From Parietaria judaica (lineage: Eukaryota > Streptophyta > Magnoliopsida > Rosales > Urticaceae): a stretch of DNA of 64,000 nucleotides. The stretch covers positions 37,502,232 to 37,566,231 of the forward strand of contig OX940862.1 of assembly GCA_954871525.1 (NCBI GenBank). Reading direction: 5' to 3'. Position 1 is the stretch's first letter; the number at the start of each line of letters is the position of its first letter. A model generated the notes under the pieces. That model did no database searches and was not told where the DNA came from. It was given only the letters and a program-made list of their open reading frames with translations. Below are positions 12,822 to 24,027 of the stretch, piece after piece. The position numbers and the translations under genes are program-made.

Positions 12822-13559
12822 TATAGAGATTTTAGTATATATATTAGAGATAATTACGGCAAAAGTAGTCACAATTATTCAAAATAGAGCGACATATTCT
12901 CAAACGCTATATATTGCGTTGATTAAGTACCACATGTCGGTGAATATTTGCATTTTCCAGTGATTCCCTTTTATGTGTCTCTACTTATGTTGAATTGTTT
13001 ACACGTCTAAAACTCATAAGCACTCATTTTTTCTCTCATCAAATTCATATTAAATACTTCAATCTGGGTTTTACACATGGAAATGAGTTAATATGAAGGC
13101 TAAATGGGCACACGTTGTCAAATATTGGCAATATATGCAAAGAAAGAAAGAAAAAAACGCATCATAATAACGCTGTAATTTGAAGAAGAATTAGAACATA
13201 TGCCACTAGTATCCCTTTATTTATTTGTCTATCTAGACTATTTAATTGGTTGGTTACTTGTTAAGAAACCACTTATGTCATATTTGTTCGAACAATAATT
13301 GGTAAACATCGCACATATACACTAGTTGAAGATCGCCAAGATCTACATGTATTTATTGCTTGATCCCGTTAACTTGTTCACAGAAACACGTGCTTTGCAT
13401 GCTAACCAAAGAGCTCTCTCATTTTATACATAAAATAAACATTTTTATATTGGGGTTTCACACTTTTAATTAATTTTTGCAAACCCATTTAAGGATCTTT
13501 CTTTGATCACTTTCTTTTCGGGTGGAAAATATTTTGTTGCTCCAAAAATAACAAGATAC
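12822..13559 (+). other. Upstream region of polygalacturonase gene A
   Basis: AT-rich. It contains one copy of the dispersed 75-bp motif (about 13257-13335) and TATA-like strings near 13422-13450 (ttatacataaaataaac). No single promoter element is convincing. An open frame extends 57 bp upstream of the chosen start to a TTG at 13503 but contains no earlier ATG. Confidence 0.4.
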
Positions 13560-16500
13560 ATGATGATGAGGGACAAAAGCGTCTTGAATCACCAAAGAAA
13601 CAAGGCTTTGAATATTGAATCCCAAAAAGTGGCTTATTTCTTTCTCTGGGTGATCGTCACCTTCATCATCTTCTCTCTAGTCCACAAGGATTCTATCTCC
13701 AAGGTGCGTCAAATTAACATAAATTAAACTCAAATCTTCACTAGCATAATTATATCACTGTATGTATTATACTTTTTTTATTTTCAATATTTCTTATGTA
13801 ATTTTTTGTGAGAGACCTTGGCAAGATAATTTTTTCAGAGGGTTCTCAAGATATATATTGGTATATATCGAGCATATTTAAACGTAAAAGTATAGATAAA
13901 TTTTGATATGAGTACTTATATGTGTATTATAATTTTATAAAAAAAAAGTGTATTATACATATAGATATAGTAGCATATTACTATTATGTAAAACTTTTAC
14001 ACGTATGGGACCCCTTAAATTTGGGGCTCTAGGCGCAGACCTCCTTTACCTATGCCGAAGGCCAGCTCTGATATTTAGTACCCGTTTCTGACATTTTAAT
14101 TATTGTATGAAAACTGTACGAAATGTCTATTTTTGTGTCAAACCTTTTAAGAAATGGTCATTCGTGAGAGTAAAAATTACACACAGTGCGTAGTTTTTAA
14201 AAAAGTTTGACACAAAATGGGCATTGTGTTCATTTGCCCTTAATTGTATTATCCTAATTAATGACTTCATGTGTTTTAGTACACAAAATATGATCCCTTA
14301 ATTAATTCTATAATTTTCTATTTATATGATTATCTTCTCCTTTTCTTTTTCTTCGTTTTTATATAATTAAACAAGTAGAGACCTTATTATTCATATGTGA
14401 TGTAAAATTTATGGCGTGTTTTCTTTTAAATTCAGGTTTTCAACAAAGCATGGGACAGCTCTCATGAGAGTTCTTCATGTCCAACAATCCTTCGATTCGA
14501 TGATTTCGGAGCTAATAAGGGAAACGGCTTAGACGACACTAACGTATATACTGTGATCATAATTGTGACTTCCTCGACAAGTAAACTTGCAGAGCAAGTT
14601 TGTCTTCATATCACGTTTTGATTATTATTGTTATTTTATTTCTTTACTTGCTAGTCAAGCTTGTTAGGGTAGAATTGTCATTTCCTTTGCTAGTGTGAGT
14701 GCTATATAAACACCACTAAGTTGCATGTATTTAAACAACTCCAATCTCAGTTTTATTCGACATCTCCTATTCCTCCAAATAATATTTTCTCTCATTGCCT
14801 TGTGTTATTTTCCTTCCTCGTTCATCAACTCACAAAGTAATACACATACATCATATATTAATACACATTGAGTGGGAAAGTGTGGCCTTGATTGAGTGTT
14901 GTTGTCGTTTGGCTTGGTGGACGGTGAGCAACAAAGATTCGAGGTGACGTGTTTTGGCAGCGCGTCCCGTTATTCGGAACCAACATTTGGTATCAGAGCG
15001 GGGTTGTCGTTATTGTTAAGTCCCTTGAAATTCTTAGTATGCTCTGTGGTTGCGGTTTCGACTGATCTTCCACATCATAAACGATTTCTTGAGATTTTAC
15101 AGTACGAGTTCCCTTTATGCCGAAGTACATGGAGTCGTCAAGCAAGTCAACCGGAGGACACGTTACACTGCAGTACCCGATGCTCACGAAGAGCAACTAC
15201 GCAGTGTGGGCGCTGAAGATGCGAGTAAATCTGCAGTCGCAAGGAGTCTGGGAGGTTGTAGAAGGCGGAGATGTCGAAGCGCACAAGGATAGGATGGCTC
15301 TCGCCGCCATCTATCAGGGAGTTCGGGAAGATATCCTTCTCATGATCGGCGAGAAGGATTCCGCAAAGAAGGCGTGGGAGACGTTGCGGACGATGAACAT
15401 GGGCGCAGAACGCGTCAGAGAAGCCAAGGTTCAAACCTTGAAAAGAGAGTTCGAGGTTCTCCGTATGAGAGACGGTGAATCCGTGGACGAGTTCGCTATG
15501 AAGCTTTCATCTCTTGCAACGGGTATCCGCTCACTAGGCGAACTGGTGGACGAGACCACCGTGGTCAAGAAATTCTTGAGATCTGTAACTCACAGATACA
15601 TGCAGATCGTGACGTCGATCGAGCAGTTCGGCGACCTCAAGACTATGTCAGTCGAGGAGGTTGTCGGTCGTCTTAAAGTCCACGAGGAGAGGCTTCGGGG
15701 CTATGGCGACAAAGACGAGGAGAAACACCTCCTGCTCACGCATGAAGAATGGAAGGCTAAGCAGAAGTGGAACCAGCGAGAAGGTTCTTCTTCAAGCTCG
15801 TCGAGTCACAACGGATACGGCAGCGAAAGCCGTGGACGTGGCAGAGGCCGAGGTCGAGGACGTGGTCGCGACCAGCGTGGTCGAGGCAGCAGCACTCCCC
15901 GCCAAGACGGCGCCACTCGCAAGGACAAGAGCACAGTGAAGTGCTATAATTGTCAGAAGTATGGTCACTACGCAAATGAGTGTCATACTAAGAAACGCGA
16001 CGAAGAAGCGAATCTGGTGAGATTCGATGACGAAGAGCACGCACTTATGTTCGCCGAGGAGATGGTGGAGTTAAGTAGCGACGAGCACGACGACCAGGAT
16101 GTGGTCGACGAGACACACGTCGAGCAGGAGCGCGTCGACGTAGTACTTGACGACCAGGTATCCACAGAGGAGGTACCTGACGACCAAGTACCGAGCCGAG
16201 TGGACGAGCTGATGATGGCAGAGAAGCCAAGCTCGACCAGGAAGAACGACGAGCAAACCAGAAAGGTGATGCTCAATGAAGACAAGATTGTCGCCAACCT
16301 ACTTGCAGATGGCGAAGAGAAGGTCTATACCGACATTTGGTATTTGGACAACGGAGCCAGCAACCACATGACGGGTCATCGAGCGAAGTTTGAAGAGCTC
16401 GACGAGAAGATCACAGGAAACGTGAAGTTTGGCGATGGTTCCATCGTCGACATCAAAGGCAGAGGGTCCATCCTGTTCAAGTGTAAGAATGGGGACCAGC

Positions 16501-19500
16501 GCCTACTGACCGAAGTCTACTACATACCGAAGCTGAAGAGTAACATCATCAGCTTAGGACAAATGACGCAGATTGGTCACACAGTGATCTTATCCGGAGA
16601 GTTCCTAAAGATGTGGAACAGCGACGGCGCCTTATTAATGAAGGTGAAGAGATCACCGAGTCGGTTGTACAAGATCAACCTGATGGTAGATCAACCGATT
16701 TGCTTGATGGCGTCGATCGCAGACCCAGCATGGCTATGGCATGCGAGACTTGGGCACGTGAATTTTCACGCCCTCAAGATGATAGGCGACAAAGAGATGG
16801 CCTTTGGGGTACCGAAGATTGAACACCCCGACCAGCTATGTGAATGTTGTATGGTCGCGAAACAGGCAAGAGTGCCATTTCCTATCAAGGCCAAGTTCCG
16901 AGCAGAGCGACCCCTCCAACTGGTGCACGCTGACCTGTGTGGTCCATTCAGCCCAGCAACCCTAGCTGGCAACAAGTACTTATTTTTGCTTGTTGATGAT
17001 TACAGCCGATGGATGTGGGTGTACACACTCAAAGAGAAGGCAGGAGCCTTTGAAGTCTTCAAAAAGTTCAAGCGGCTCGTGGAGAATCAGTCAGGACATA
17101 GACTGAAGACTTTGCGAACAGACCGTGGAGGAGAGTTCACGTCTGAGAAGTTCGCCGAGTACTACGGAGAAGAAGTTGTAGAGCGACACCTCACTGCACC
17201 ATACACGCCCCAGCAGAACGGCGTGGTGGAGAGACGGAATCGAACCGTCATGGACACTGCAAGGAGCTTGATGAAAAGCATGCAAGTCCCAGCAAACTTC
17301 TGGGGAGAAGCAGTACGTCACGCGGTTTACTTGCTGAACCGCTTGCCGACAAAGGCGCTAGGCGAGCGCACCCCTTACCAAGCATGGAAAGGGAAGAAAC
17401 CTCATCTGGAGCATTTAAAGGTGTTTGGGTGCACCGCACATGTGAAGACTGTTGGACCAAATCTCAAAAAACTCGATGATCGGAGTCAGCCGATGGTGTA
17501 CCTTGGCGCCGAGGAAGGGAGCAAGGCACACAGGTTTTACGACCCCCGACGCGGAAAACTGCATGTGAGCAGAGATGCCGTTTTCGAAGAGGAGAAGAAG
17601 TGGGTCTGGCGCGACGAGAACGGAGAGCCTGAACAAAACTCGGTGGAGTTCATCCTCGAAGACGAAGAGGCGGTCGAGCAGGTTGAGGGAGAGAGTCCCT
17701 TCCAGGGGCTAGCAACGCCCAGTTCGACGGAAATCAATTCACCTGGAACCAGCTCACCACCAGGCTCACCCAACCCAGGATCAGGAATGAGCACCCCGAT
17801 CCCAATGATAGCTAGTTCGGGAGGAACCAGCTCGGGAGACTCATCAATCAAGGACGGGCCAAGAGGGTTCCGTACCCTATCTGACGTCTACGAAGAAGCG
17901 CGGGAGCTTGATTTGAGCCCGGAGGAGCTCCTGCTAGTCAGTGAAGAGGAACCGACCAACTACCGTGAGGCAGCCACCGAGAAGGATTGGCAGGAAGCAA
18001 TGAAGAGAGAACTGGAGTCCATTGAGAAGAATCAGACGTGGGAGCTTGTCGACCTTCCAAGAGGTCACAAGTCCATTGGTCTGAAGTGGGTCTACAAGCT
18101 GAAGAAGGACTCAGAAGGCAACGTCCTCAAGAACAAGGCCAGAATGGTCGCAAAGGGCTACGTGCAGAAGCAGGGAGTAGACTTCGAGGAAGTTTTCGCT
18201 CCAGTAGCCAGACTCGACACACTCAGGCTGATCATAGCCCTTTCTGCTCACCGAGGCTGGAAAATCCACCACCTGGACGTCAAGTCGACGTTCCTGAATG
18301 GTGAACTTGAAGAAGAAGTCTACGTTTCTCAGCCGGAAGGCTTCGTCGACAAGACCGCAGAGCACAAGGTGTACAAGCTGTCAAAAGCTCTTTATGGGCT
18401 GCGCCAAGCACCTCGTGCATGGAACACTCGACTCGACAGGAGTATGAAGAGTCTTGGCTTCAAGAAGTGTTCCCAGGAGCAGGCAGTCTACACAAGGAAC
18501 TCAGGAGAGGAGGCCCTCATCGTCGGTGTGTACGTCGACGACCTGATCGTGACAGGATCCAGTGCAAAAGCTATTGATGGATTCAAGAAGCAGATGATGA
18601 AGGAGTTCGAGATGAGCGACCTCGGACTGCTCTCGTACTACCTCGGCATTGAGGTCGATCAGAAGAAGGATTTTGTCACACTGAAGCAGTCGGCTTACGC
18701 AATGAAAATTTTGAAGCAGTTCAAGATGGCGGACTGCAACCCGAGCAAGTATCCGATGGAGCCGAAGTTAAAACTCGGGAAAGACGCAGATGGAAAACCA
18801 GTGGATCCCACGAAGTATAGGCGTGTCGTCGGGTGTCTCAGGTACTTAACCCACACCCGACCTGATATCTCATGCAGTTGGGATGGTGAGCCGTCACATG
18901 GAAAAGCCTACCAGTCTACACCAACAGGCTGTGAAGCACATCCTTCAGGAACGACGAGCAACGGGATTCAGTACGGAAGAGGAAATGGAGCTGAAGAACT
19001 GGTCGGTTTTACCGACAGTGATCTAGCCGGTGATATCGATGATAGAAAGAGTACCGGAGGTATGGCGTTTTATCTCAACAGTAATCTTATCACCTGGCAG
19101 TCTCAGAAGCAAAGAACTGTGGCCCTATCCTCTTGTGAGGCTGAGTTCATGGCAGCGACCGCAGCGGCGTGTCAAGCATTGTGGTTGAGAAACTTATTGA
19201 GCGAAGTTACTGAAACCGAGCAGAAGCCAGTGACTCTTTATGTGGACAACAAGTCCGCAATCGCGCTGATGAAGAACCCAGTGTTTCATGGACGCAGCAA
19301 GCACATCGACACTCGTTTTCATTTTATTCGCGAGTGTGTGGAAGAGCGAGAGATCATTGTGGAGTTTGTCAGCACCAGAGAGCAACGGGCTGACATTCTC
19401 ACTAAGGCTCTAGCGAGAGTCAAATTTGCTGAGATGCGAGAACTACTCGGCGTAAAGAACCTCGAGCGAAGTCAAAATTACGGGGGAGAATGTGATCATA

Positions 19501-19974
19501 ATTGTGACTTCCTCGACAAGTAAACTTGCAGAGCAAGTTTGTCTTCATATCACGTTTTGATTATTATTGTTATTTTATTTCTTTACTTGCTAGTCAAGCT
19601 TGTTAGGGTAGAATTGTCATTTCCTTTGCTAGTGTGAGTGCTATATAAACACCACTAAGTTGCATGTATTTAAACAACTCCAATCTCAGTTTTATTCGAC
19701 ATCTCCTATTCCTCCAAATAATATTTTCTCTCATTGCCTTGTGTTATTTTCCTTCCTCGTTCGTCAACTCACAAAGTAATACACATACATCATATATTAA
19801 TACACATTGAGTGGGAAAGTGTGGCCTTGATTGAGTGTTGTTGTCGTTTGGCTTGGTGGACGGTGAGCAACAAAGATTCGAGGTGACGTGTTTTGGCAGC
19901 GCGTCCCGTTATTCGGAACCAACATATACACACAACTACTCGATCACACTATAAAATTTGATCATATGCACCCA

Positions 19975-20014
<40 letters not shown>

Positions 20015-20278
20015 CTAAATTATTATTTAATTAGCTTGTGATGATATGGGTTAAGCAGCATACATTGATCAATTATTTATACCTTAATATCTACTATGAT
20101 ATGATAGTAAATATTTTATGATACTTTTAGTAAACTTGTGATGATAATTTTAGGGTTCTGAAAATATGCATGATAGTAAATTTAATAGATACTTAATAGT
20201 AAATACATGGTGATAAAATTCTTATAAGAGTATATATTTTTGGTGGCTGGCTATATATAAAAACACTTGTGCATAAAC

Positions 20279-20325
<47 letters not shown>

Positions 20326-23300
20326 CTATATATATATATATATTAATACGTAGAGACCAGGTTATACCTTATATGCGTACATATGATGTCAAAATAATCC
20401 AAATTCGGTACGTTTTTTATTCATTTAGGCTTTCAAGAAAGCATGGAAAGAAGCTTGTTCGTCCAAGGGTTCGGTAGTTCTTGAGACTTCCAAAAAAACC
20501 TATCATCTGAAACCGCTCAAGTTCAAGGGACCCTGCAAACCCAACAAAATTGTTGTTCGAATTTACGGAACCCTAGACGCCTCTACCAACCGGTCGGATT
20601 ACAAGAGCAGGCATTGGCTCATCTTCAAAAAAGTCGACAATCTAACCATTGAAGGCGGCGGAACCCTGAATGGAAACGGACAAGTTTGGTGGAAGAACTC
20701 TTGCAAAAGAAACAAATCTCTCGTAAGTACCGTGTCTTCTTTATTACTACAAAATCTTAGTTTCTAAAATACAAACGACACGATTACTAATTAAAAATAT
20801 TAAAACAATCGAAAGTACATTAATAAATAGAACACTGTTCTAGAATAATTTTTTAGGGGAGAAAATGTCGTCTGAGAGCATACTTTAAAATAAATATGAG
20901 CTTTTAAATTTAAATAAGAAAATGACGGACGAGACCGACCGGTCCCGGCTCAGTTCCCAATTTAGTTTTATTTACAGAATTACCTATTGTACTTTTACAC
21001 TTCAGATTTATTGTAACACTTTTCTAGTGTTATTTGAAGTTTTAGCTATGTTTATTACTATATTTATTTATTTTTTTGTTTCTTTTCTTTTGAACAGTTT
21101 TTAAATTAGTAAAAAAGGGTCTCTTACCGATAAATAACTAATTAGTAATTTACATATAAAACGTATCTGGCCTGGTTACCGGTTTTAAAATGTGAATTTT
21201 GATCTAGTCCGCAAAACCGAATAAATAGAATCGATACCGGACCAAAAAAAAAGTCAAAAGTCTTACCTTGTGTTATACCTATAGATTTTTATTGTAGCTT
21301 GCGCGATATTTTTCTTCTTTACTGACTACTTACTGTCTCTCTGGATTTGCAGCCTTGCACGGTAGCGCCTACGGTGTGTTACTTCATTCAATATATATAT
21401 ACTTTTTTTAATCCTAATTACTTCTAGAGCGATATATATAATAAAATAAACATATTCAATATGTTGAAGGCATTGACATTCCGGAGGTGTGACAATCTGA
21501 GAGTGAGAGACTTGCGAGTAAAAGACGCGCAACAATTCCATGTGGCATTCGAGATTTGCGACAATGTCACCGTTTTGAATCTCAACGTCACTGCAGATGC
21601 GCGAAGCCCCAACACCGACGGAATCCACGTGTCTCGCACCAAACACATCTCCATCTCCGACTGCTTCATCGCCACCGGCGATGACTGCATTTCCATCGTC
21701 AATGGCTCCCACTCGGTGCGAGCAACTGACATCACATGCGGACCCGGACATGGAATCAGGTGCTCATATTTCATATTTCTGTTTTCATGTTTTAATCTTA
21801 GATTATATGAATGTGAAAGTGTAGTGGTCTCATCATAACATAATTCATAATTGTATCACTGATCTTTATCTTCTCATAGCTAGAATGGCCCATAAGCTTA
21901 TTATAATTTATACCAAACCGCGATCACGTCCCAGAAAAACAGATCCGGGTCTTATTTATATTATTTTTTGATAGTCGTCGGAGCCTTTGAATCAAACGAT
22001 CCAACGGCTCATATCATTTGAAAAAAAATTAAATTTTACTTTTAATTTAAAAAAGTCAAATGATAGATTTAAAAATTTATAAAAGGACTAAAAAAATCTT
22101 CTTCTTTTTTTGCAGATTCGGATTTTTTGATCTTTTGTTTTTTCTTATTGTACCTGGAAATGCCATTGCTGAATACTCGTCTTTCTCGTAGTGTACGGAT
22201 TAGATTTCCGAGTACAATGTTGTTCTTGATAATTTAAATCCTAAATAGAATCCCAGTTCAGAGTACATTCCTCGCGTTGTTCTTGATATTAATCAATATG
22301 ATAATGTAATAGATCTTTTTTTCTCTTTTTTTTTTTAAATAAAATAAATAGTTTCTTTTTCTCATGATATATATAGTATAGGTAGCTTGGGAGCCAAAAG
22401 CTCGAAATCCCATGTGTCAGATGTAATGATCAATAGAGCAAGGCTTTCTCGTACTACAAATGGGCTTCGAATCAAGACTTGGCAGGTAAATATACTAGTC
22501 TCGCTAATGTTATCGGCTAATGTTATCGGTAGAAGATGGTCGGACTTGTTTTCAATATCTGCCAAAACCCGAAAACAAATCTTTTTTCTGCTTATTAACG
22601 GAAACAATGCTGGTTTTTTCCGTTTCGTTAGAGTAACACGTCCTTTTTTTTACTTATCGATCATTCGGACACTAGAATCAAGAACCGTTGATGTCTATTT
22701 ACTTGTTATCTCTTAACAAATTTGATGTCGCCTAATTTTCGAGCTTATATGCTTGTAGCCGACTTCTATATTGCATATAACATGAAAAAGAGGGTTGAAA
22801 TCATCAACAACTCACATCGATTAGGGTATCAAATATTTGCAAACGGCAATGGACATACTTCTCAATTGTGAGAAGAACTACTATCATTCTGCGTATCACA
22901 TTTACTTTTCATTTTGATTAATTTCTTTTTTAATTGGAAATTAAGATTTAACCGTAACATAAAAACCCTTGCCTACCTTCGTTTTCGTTGTATCGGTATC
23001 AGCTGCATCAGAAACGCTAACAAAACTACTATATCCTAGATAAAAACACACAAAAATAATAATTTTCGAACGCCAAATTTTATATATTAATAATGAAAAT
23101 CAATTTTACAAAATAAAATTGATAAAGAAAAGGATACTGACTCCAATTTTTCATATTAACATCACTATATGTGATACCATTTGTCTGAACGATAATAATT
23201 ACTTTTTCATGTATGGTATCTAATTCTTATCAATTAATAAAACCATTAGTTTTTAACTGAATATATACTTGTTTCTATTCATAATTAATCGCAGGGAGGA

Positions 23301-23789
23301 TCGGGAAGCGCAAGCAATATAAAATTCCTGAACGTGGAGATGAACAACGTGAAAAACCCCATCATCATCGACCAAAACTACTGCGACCAGAGAATCCCGT
23401 GCCCTAAGCAGAGCACGGCGGTGCGAGTGAGGGACGTGCTCTACCAGAACATAACCGGTACCAGCGCCTCCGAAGTAGCCGTTAAGTTCGACTGCAGCAA
23501 GAGCTTCCAATGCGAGAGAATCGTGATTCAGGACGTTCGCATCGAGCGCTATGGTCGCATACAGAGTAAGCTCCAAGCTTTGTGCCAAAACGCTCGGGTC
23601 ACGGGCATCGGAGTTGTTGCGCCACCGTGCCCCGACCCCGACGAGAAACTAAAGACCAATGAAACAGTTACGCATTGTCGCCGCCATAGTCACCAGACAA
23701 GATCTTGGGTTGAATTGCGGACTAAGTCGCCTTTTTTAAGACGTTTCACGTCTCTGCGTCTGAAAACATCCCAACTTACTCTGCCATAA
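13560..23789 (+). CDS. Polygalacturonase (GH28) gene A, seven exons, copia inserted in intron 2
   Basis: Pectin-cleaving glycoside hydrolase family 28. Exons: 13560-13703, 14436-14543, 20429-20722, 21353-21373, 21470-21759, 22377-22485, 23295-23789. The joined frame is 486 residues with consistent phases. Residues 24-42 form a hydrophobic segment ([18 protein letters not shown]) after a charged 23-residue N-terminus, which suggests a signal anchor rather than a simple signal peptide. GH28 motifs follow: [15 protein letters not shown] (Asp239), GDDC (Asp260, Asp261), GPGHG (His283), RIK (Arg317). All catalytic residues are present. The protein continues about 50 residues beyond the usual APPCP end with a basic tail. 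Start chosen at the first ATG. Intron 2 is 5885 bp because of the copia element, so normal expression is uncertain. The exon 5 acceptor (ttgaag) is weaker than ctgcag or gtgcag at the same place in gene B. Confidence 0.85.
14552..14985 (+). repeat. 5' LTR of the copia element
   Basis: Starts tgtgatcataattg, ends ggaaccaaca. A TATA box (ctatataaac) lies at about 14702-14710. Confidence 0.96.
14988..14999 (+). other. Copia primer-binding site
   Basis: tggtatcagagc, two bases after the LTR, complementary to the 3' end of initiator tRNA-Met. Confidence 0.93.
15117..19523 (+). CDS. Copia gag-pol polyprotein (1468 residues)
   Basis: Order of domains is Gag, protease, integrase, reverse transcriptase, RNase H, the Ty1/copia order. 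Gag N-terminus has the [13 protein letters not shown] motif. An Arg-Gly run precedes a CCHC zinc knuckle starting at Cys276. Protease motif DNGAS lies at Asp411. Integrase has the LWHARLGH zinc motif and a D606-D669-E705 triad. RT has YVDD at 1139-1142. RNase H begins near Asp1300 (TDSDLAGD). The frame is open to a stop 33 bp inside the 3' LTR. About 25 residues near 1250-1275, between RT and RNase H, read out of frame: two nearby indels shift and then restore the frame. Together with several unusual residues this suggests an impaired protein despite the open frame. Confidence 0.93.
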   Translation: MPKYMESSSKSTGGHVTLQYPMLTKSNYAVWALKMRVNLQSQGVWEVVEGGDVEAHKDRMALAAIYQGVREDILLMIGEKDSAKKAWETLRTMNMGAERVREAKVQTLKREFEVLRMRDGESVDEFAMKLSSLATGIRSLGELVDETTVVKKFLRSVTHRYMQIVTSIEQFGDLKTMSVEEVVGRLKVHEERLRGYGDKDEEKHLLLTHEEWKAKQKWNQREGSSSSSSSHNGYGSESRGRGRGRGRGRGRDQRGRGSSTPRQDGATRKDKSTVKCYNCQKYGHYANECHTKKRDEEANLVRFDDEEHALMFAEEMVELSSDEHDDQDVVDETHVEQERVDVVLDDQVSTEEVPDDQVPSRVDELMMAEKPSSTRKNDEQTRKVMLNEDKIVANLLADGEEKVYTDIWYLDNGASNHMTGHRAKFEELDEKITGNVKFGDGSIVDIKGRGSILFKCKNGDQRLLTEVYYIPKLKSNIISLGQMTQIGHTVILSGEFLKMWNSDGALLMKVKRSPSRLYKINLMVDQPICLMASIADPAWLWHARLGHVNFHALKMIGDKEMAFGVPKIEHPDQLCECCMVAKQARVPFPIKAKFRAERPLQLVHADLCGPFSPATLAGNKYLFLLVDDYSRWMWVYTLKEKAGAFEVFKKFKRLVENQSGHRLKTLRTDRGGEFTSEKFAEYYGEEVVERHLTAPYTPQQNGVVERRNRTVMDTARSLMKSMQVPANFWGEAVRHAVYLLNRLPTKALGERTPYQAWKGKKPHLEHLKVFGCTAHVKTVGPNLKKLDDRSQPMVYLGAEEGSKAHRFYDPRRGKLHVSRDAVFEEEKKWVWRDENGEPEQNSVEFILEDEEAVEQVEGESPFQGLATPSSTEINSPGTSSPPGSPNPGSGMSTPIPMIASSGGTSSGDSSIKDGPRGFRTLSDVYEEARELDLSPEELLLVSEEEPTNYREAATEKDWQEAMKRELESIEKNQTWELVDLPRGHKSIGLKWVYKLKKDSEGNVLKNKARMVAKGYVQKQGVDFEEVFAPVARLDTLRLIIALSAHRGWKIHHLDVKSTFLNGELEEEVYVSQPEGFVDKTAEHKVYKLSKALYGLRQAPRAWNTRLDRSMKSLGFKKCSQEQAVYTRNSGEEALIVGVYVDDLIVTGSSAKAIDGFKKQMMKEFEMSDLGLLSYYLGIEVDQKKDFVTLKQSAYAMKILKQFKMADCNPSKYPMEPKLKLGKDADGKPVDPTKYRRVVGCLRYLTHTRPDISCSWDGEPSHGKAYQSTPTGCEAHPSGTTSNGIQYGRGNGAEELVGFTDSDLAGDIDDRKSTGGMAFYLNSNLITWQSQKQRTVALSSCEAEFMAATAAACQALWLRNLLSEVTETEQKPVTLYVDNKSAIALMKNPVFHGRSKHIDTRFHFIRECVEEREIIVEFVSTREQRADILTKALARVKFAEMRELLGVKNLERSQNYGGECDHNCDFLDK
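19480..19490 (+). other. Copia polypurine tract
   Basis: acgggggagaa immediately before the 3' LTR; the expected plus-strand priming site, here also coding for the end of pol. Confidence 0.85.
19491..19924 (+). repeat. 3' LTR of the copia element
   Basis: 434 bp, one difference from the 5' LTR (19763). Its first 33 bp encode the last residues of pol. Confidence 0.96.
19975..20012 (+). repeat. (TA)n microsatellite in intron 2 of gene A
   Basis: About 38 bp of TA shortly after the copia target duplication. A second CA/TA run follows at about 20279-20343. Confidence 0.93.
21353..21373 (+). other. 21-nt microexon of polygalacturonase gene A
   Basis: Bounded by tttgcag and gtgtgt; encodes PCTVAPT. 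The same tiny exon occurs twice in gene B, at 28535-28558 (24 nt, PCSTGMPT) and 30823-30843 (21 nt, PCTEAPR), which supports the gene models. Confidence 0.85.
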
Positions 23790-24019
23790 TGATTGGATAA
23801 TCAGTCATTAAAAAAATGAAAATATCAAAGAAAGTTTTTGGTTTGTATGCTTCTAAAAGTGATTGAATCGGTAACTTAGTTTGTTTAGCCTAGTGATAAA
23901 TTCACTATAAGACTCTTTCAGAAGTCTTAAGTTCAATTTCTTTTAGACGCAATAATTTTATAGATGTGTAATTTCGGTCAAAAGTGCTTGCAGTCAATAG
24001 TATTGTTTGTTCTTACACT
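23790..24019. other. 3' flank of polygalacturonase gene A
   Basis: AT-rich with no gene; presumably the 3' untranslated region and intergenic DNA. No clear polyadenylation signal stands out. Confidence 0.4.
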
Positions 24020-24027
24020 GTAAATAT

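Larger units (their letters stand above)
1..18482. repeat. Copy 1 of a large direct duplication (partner 45519-64000)
   Basis: Every position in this interval matches the position 45,518 bp further on, with no insertion or deletion seen. I found 14 base differences by eye: 1082, 7588, and twelve between 15325 and 18288. The left edge is the window edge, so the true repeat may be longer. The content (decayed LTR element, MULE, start of polygalacturonase gene A, copia element) is duplicated in the same order and orientation. Both a tandem duplication with a 45.5-kb period and an assembly duplicate would look like this. Confidence 0.97.
14552..19924 (+). mobile_element. Young Ty1/copia retrotransposon inside intron 2 of gene A
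   Basis: A 5373-bp full-length element with two 434-bp LTRs differing at a single base (14824 a, 19763 g) and a 5-bp target duplication tatac (14547-14551 and 19925-19929). It has an initiator-tRNA-Met primer site, a purine tract and one long gag-pol frame. It lies in the same orientation as the host gene and begins 8 nt after the 5' splice site of intron 2. One mismatch in 434 bp implies a very recent insertion. Confidence 0.97.

Noticed and set aside
13503..13559. Possible upstream start of gene A at TTG 13503
   Set aside because: No ATG in this extension; the first ATG is at 13560 and gives a better N-terminus.
18860..18960. Programmed frameshifting in copia pol
   Set aside because: Two indels cancel each other and no slippery site or structure is evident; ordinary mutation is simpler.
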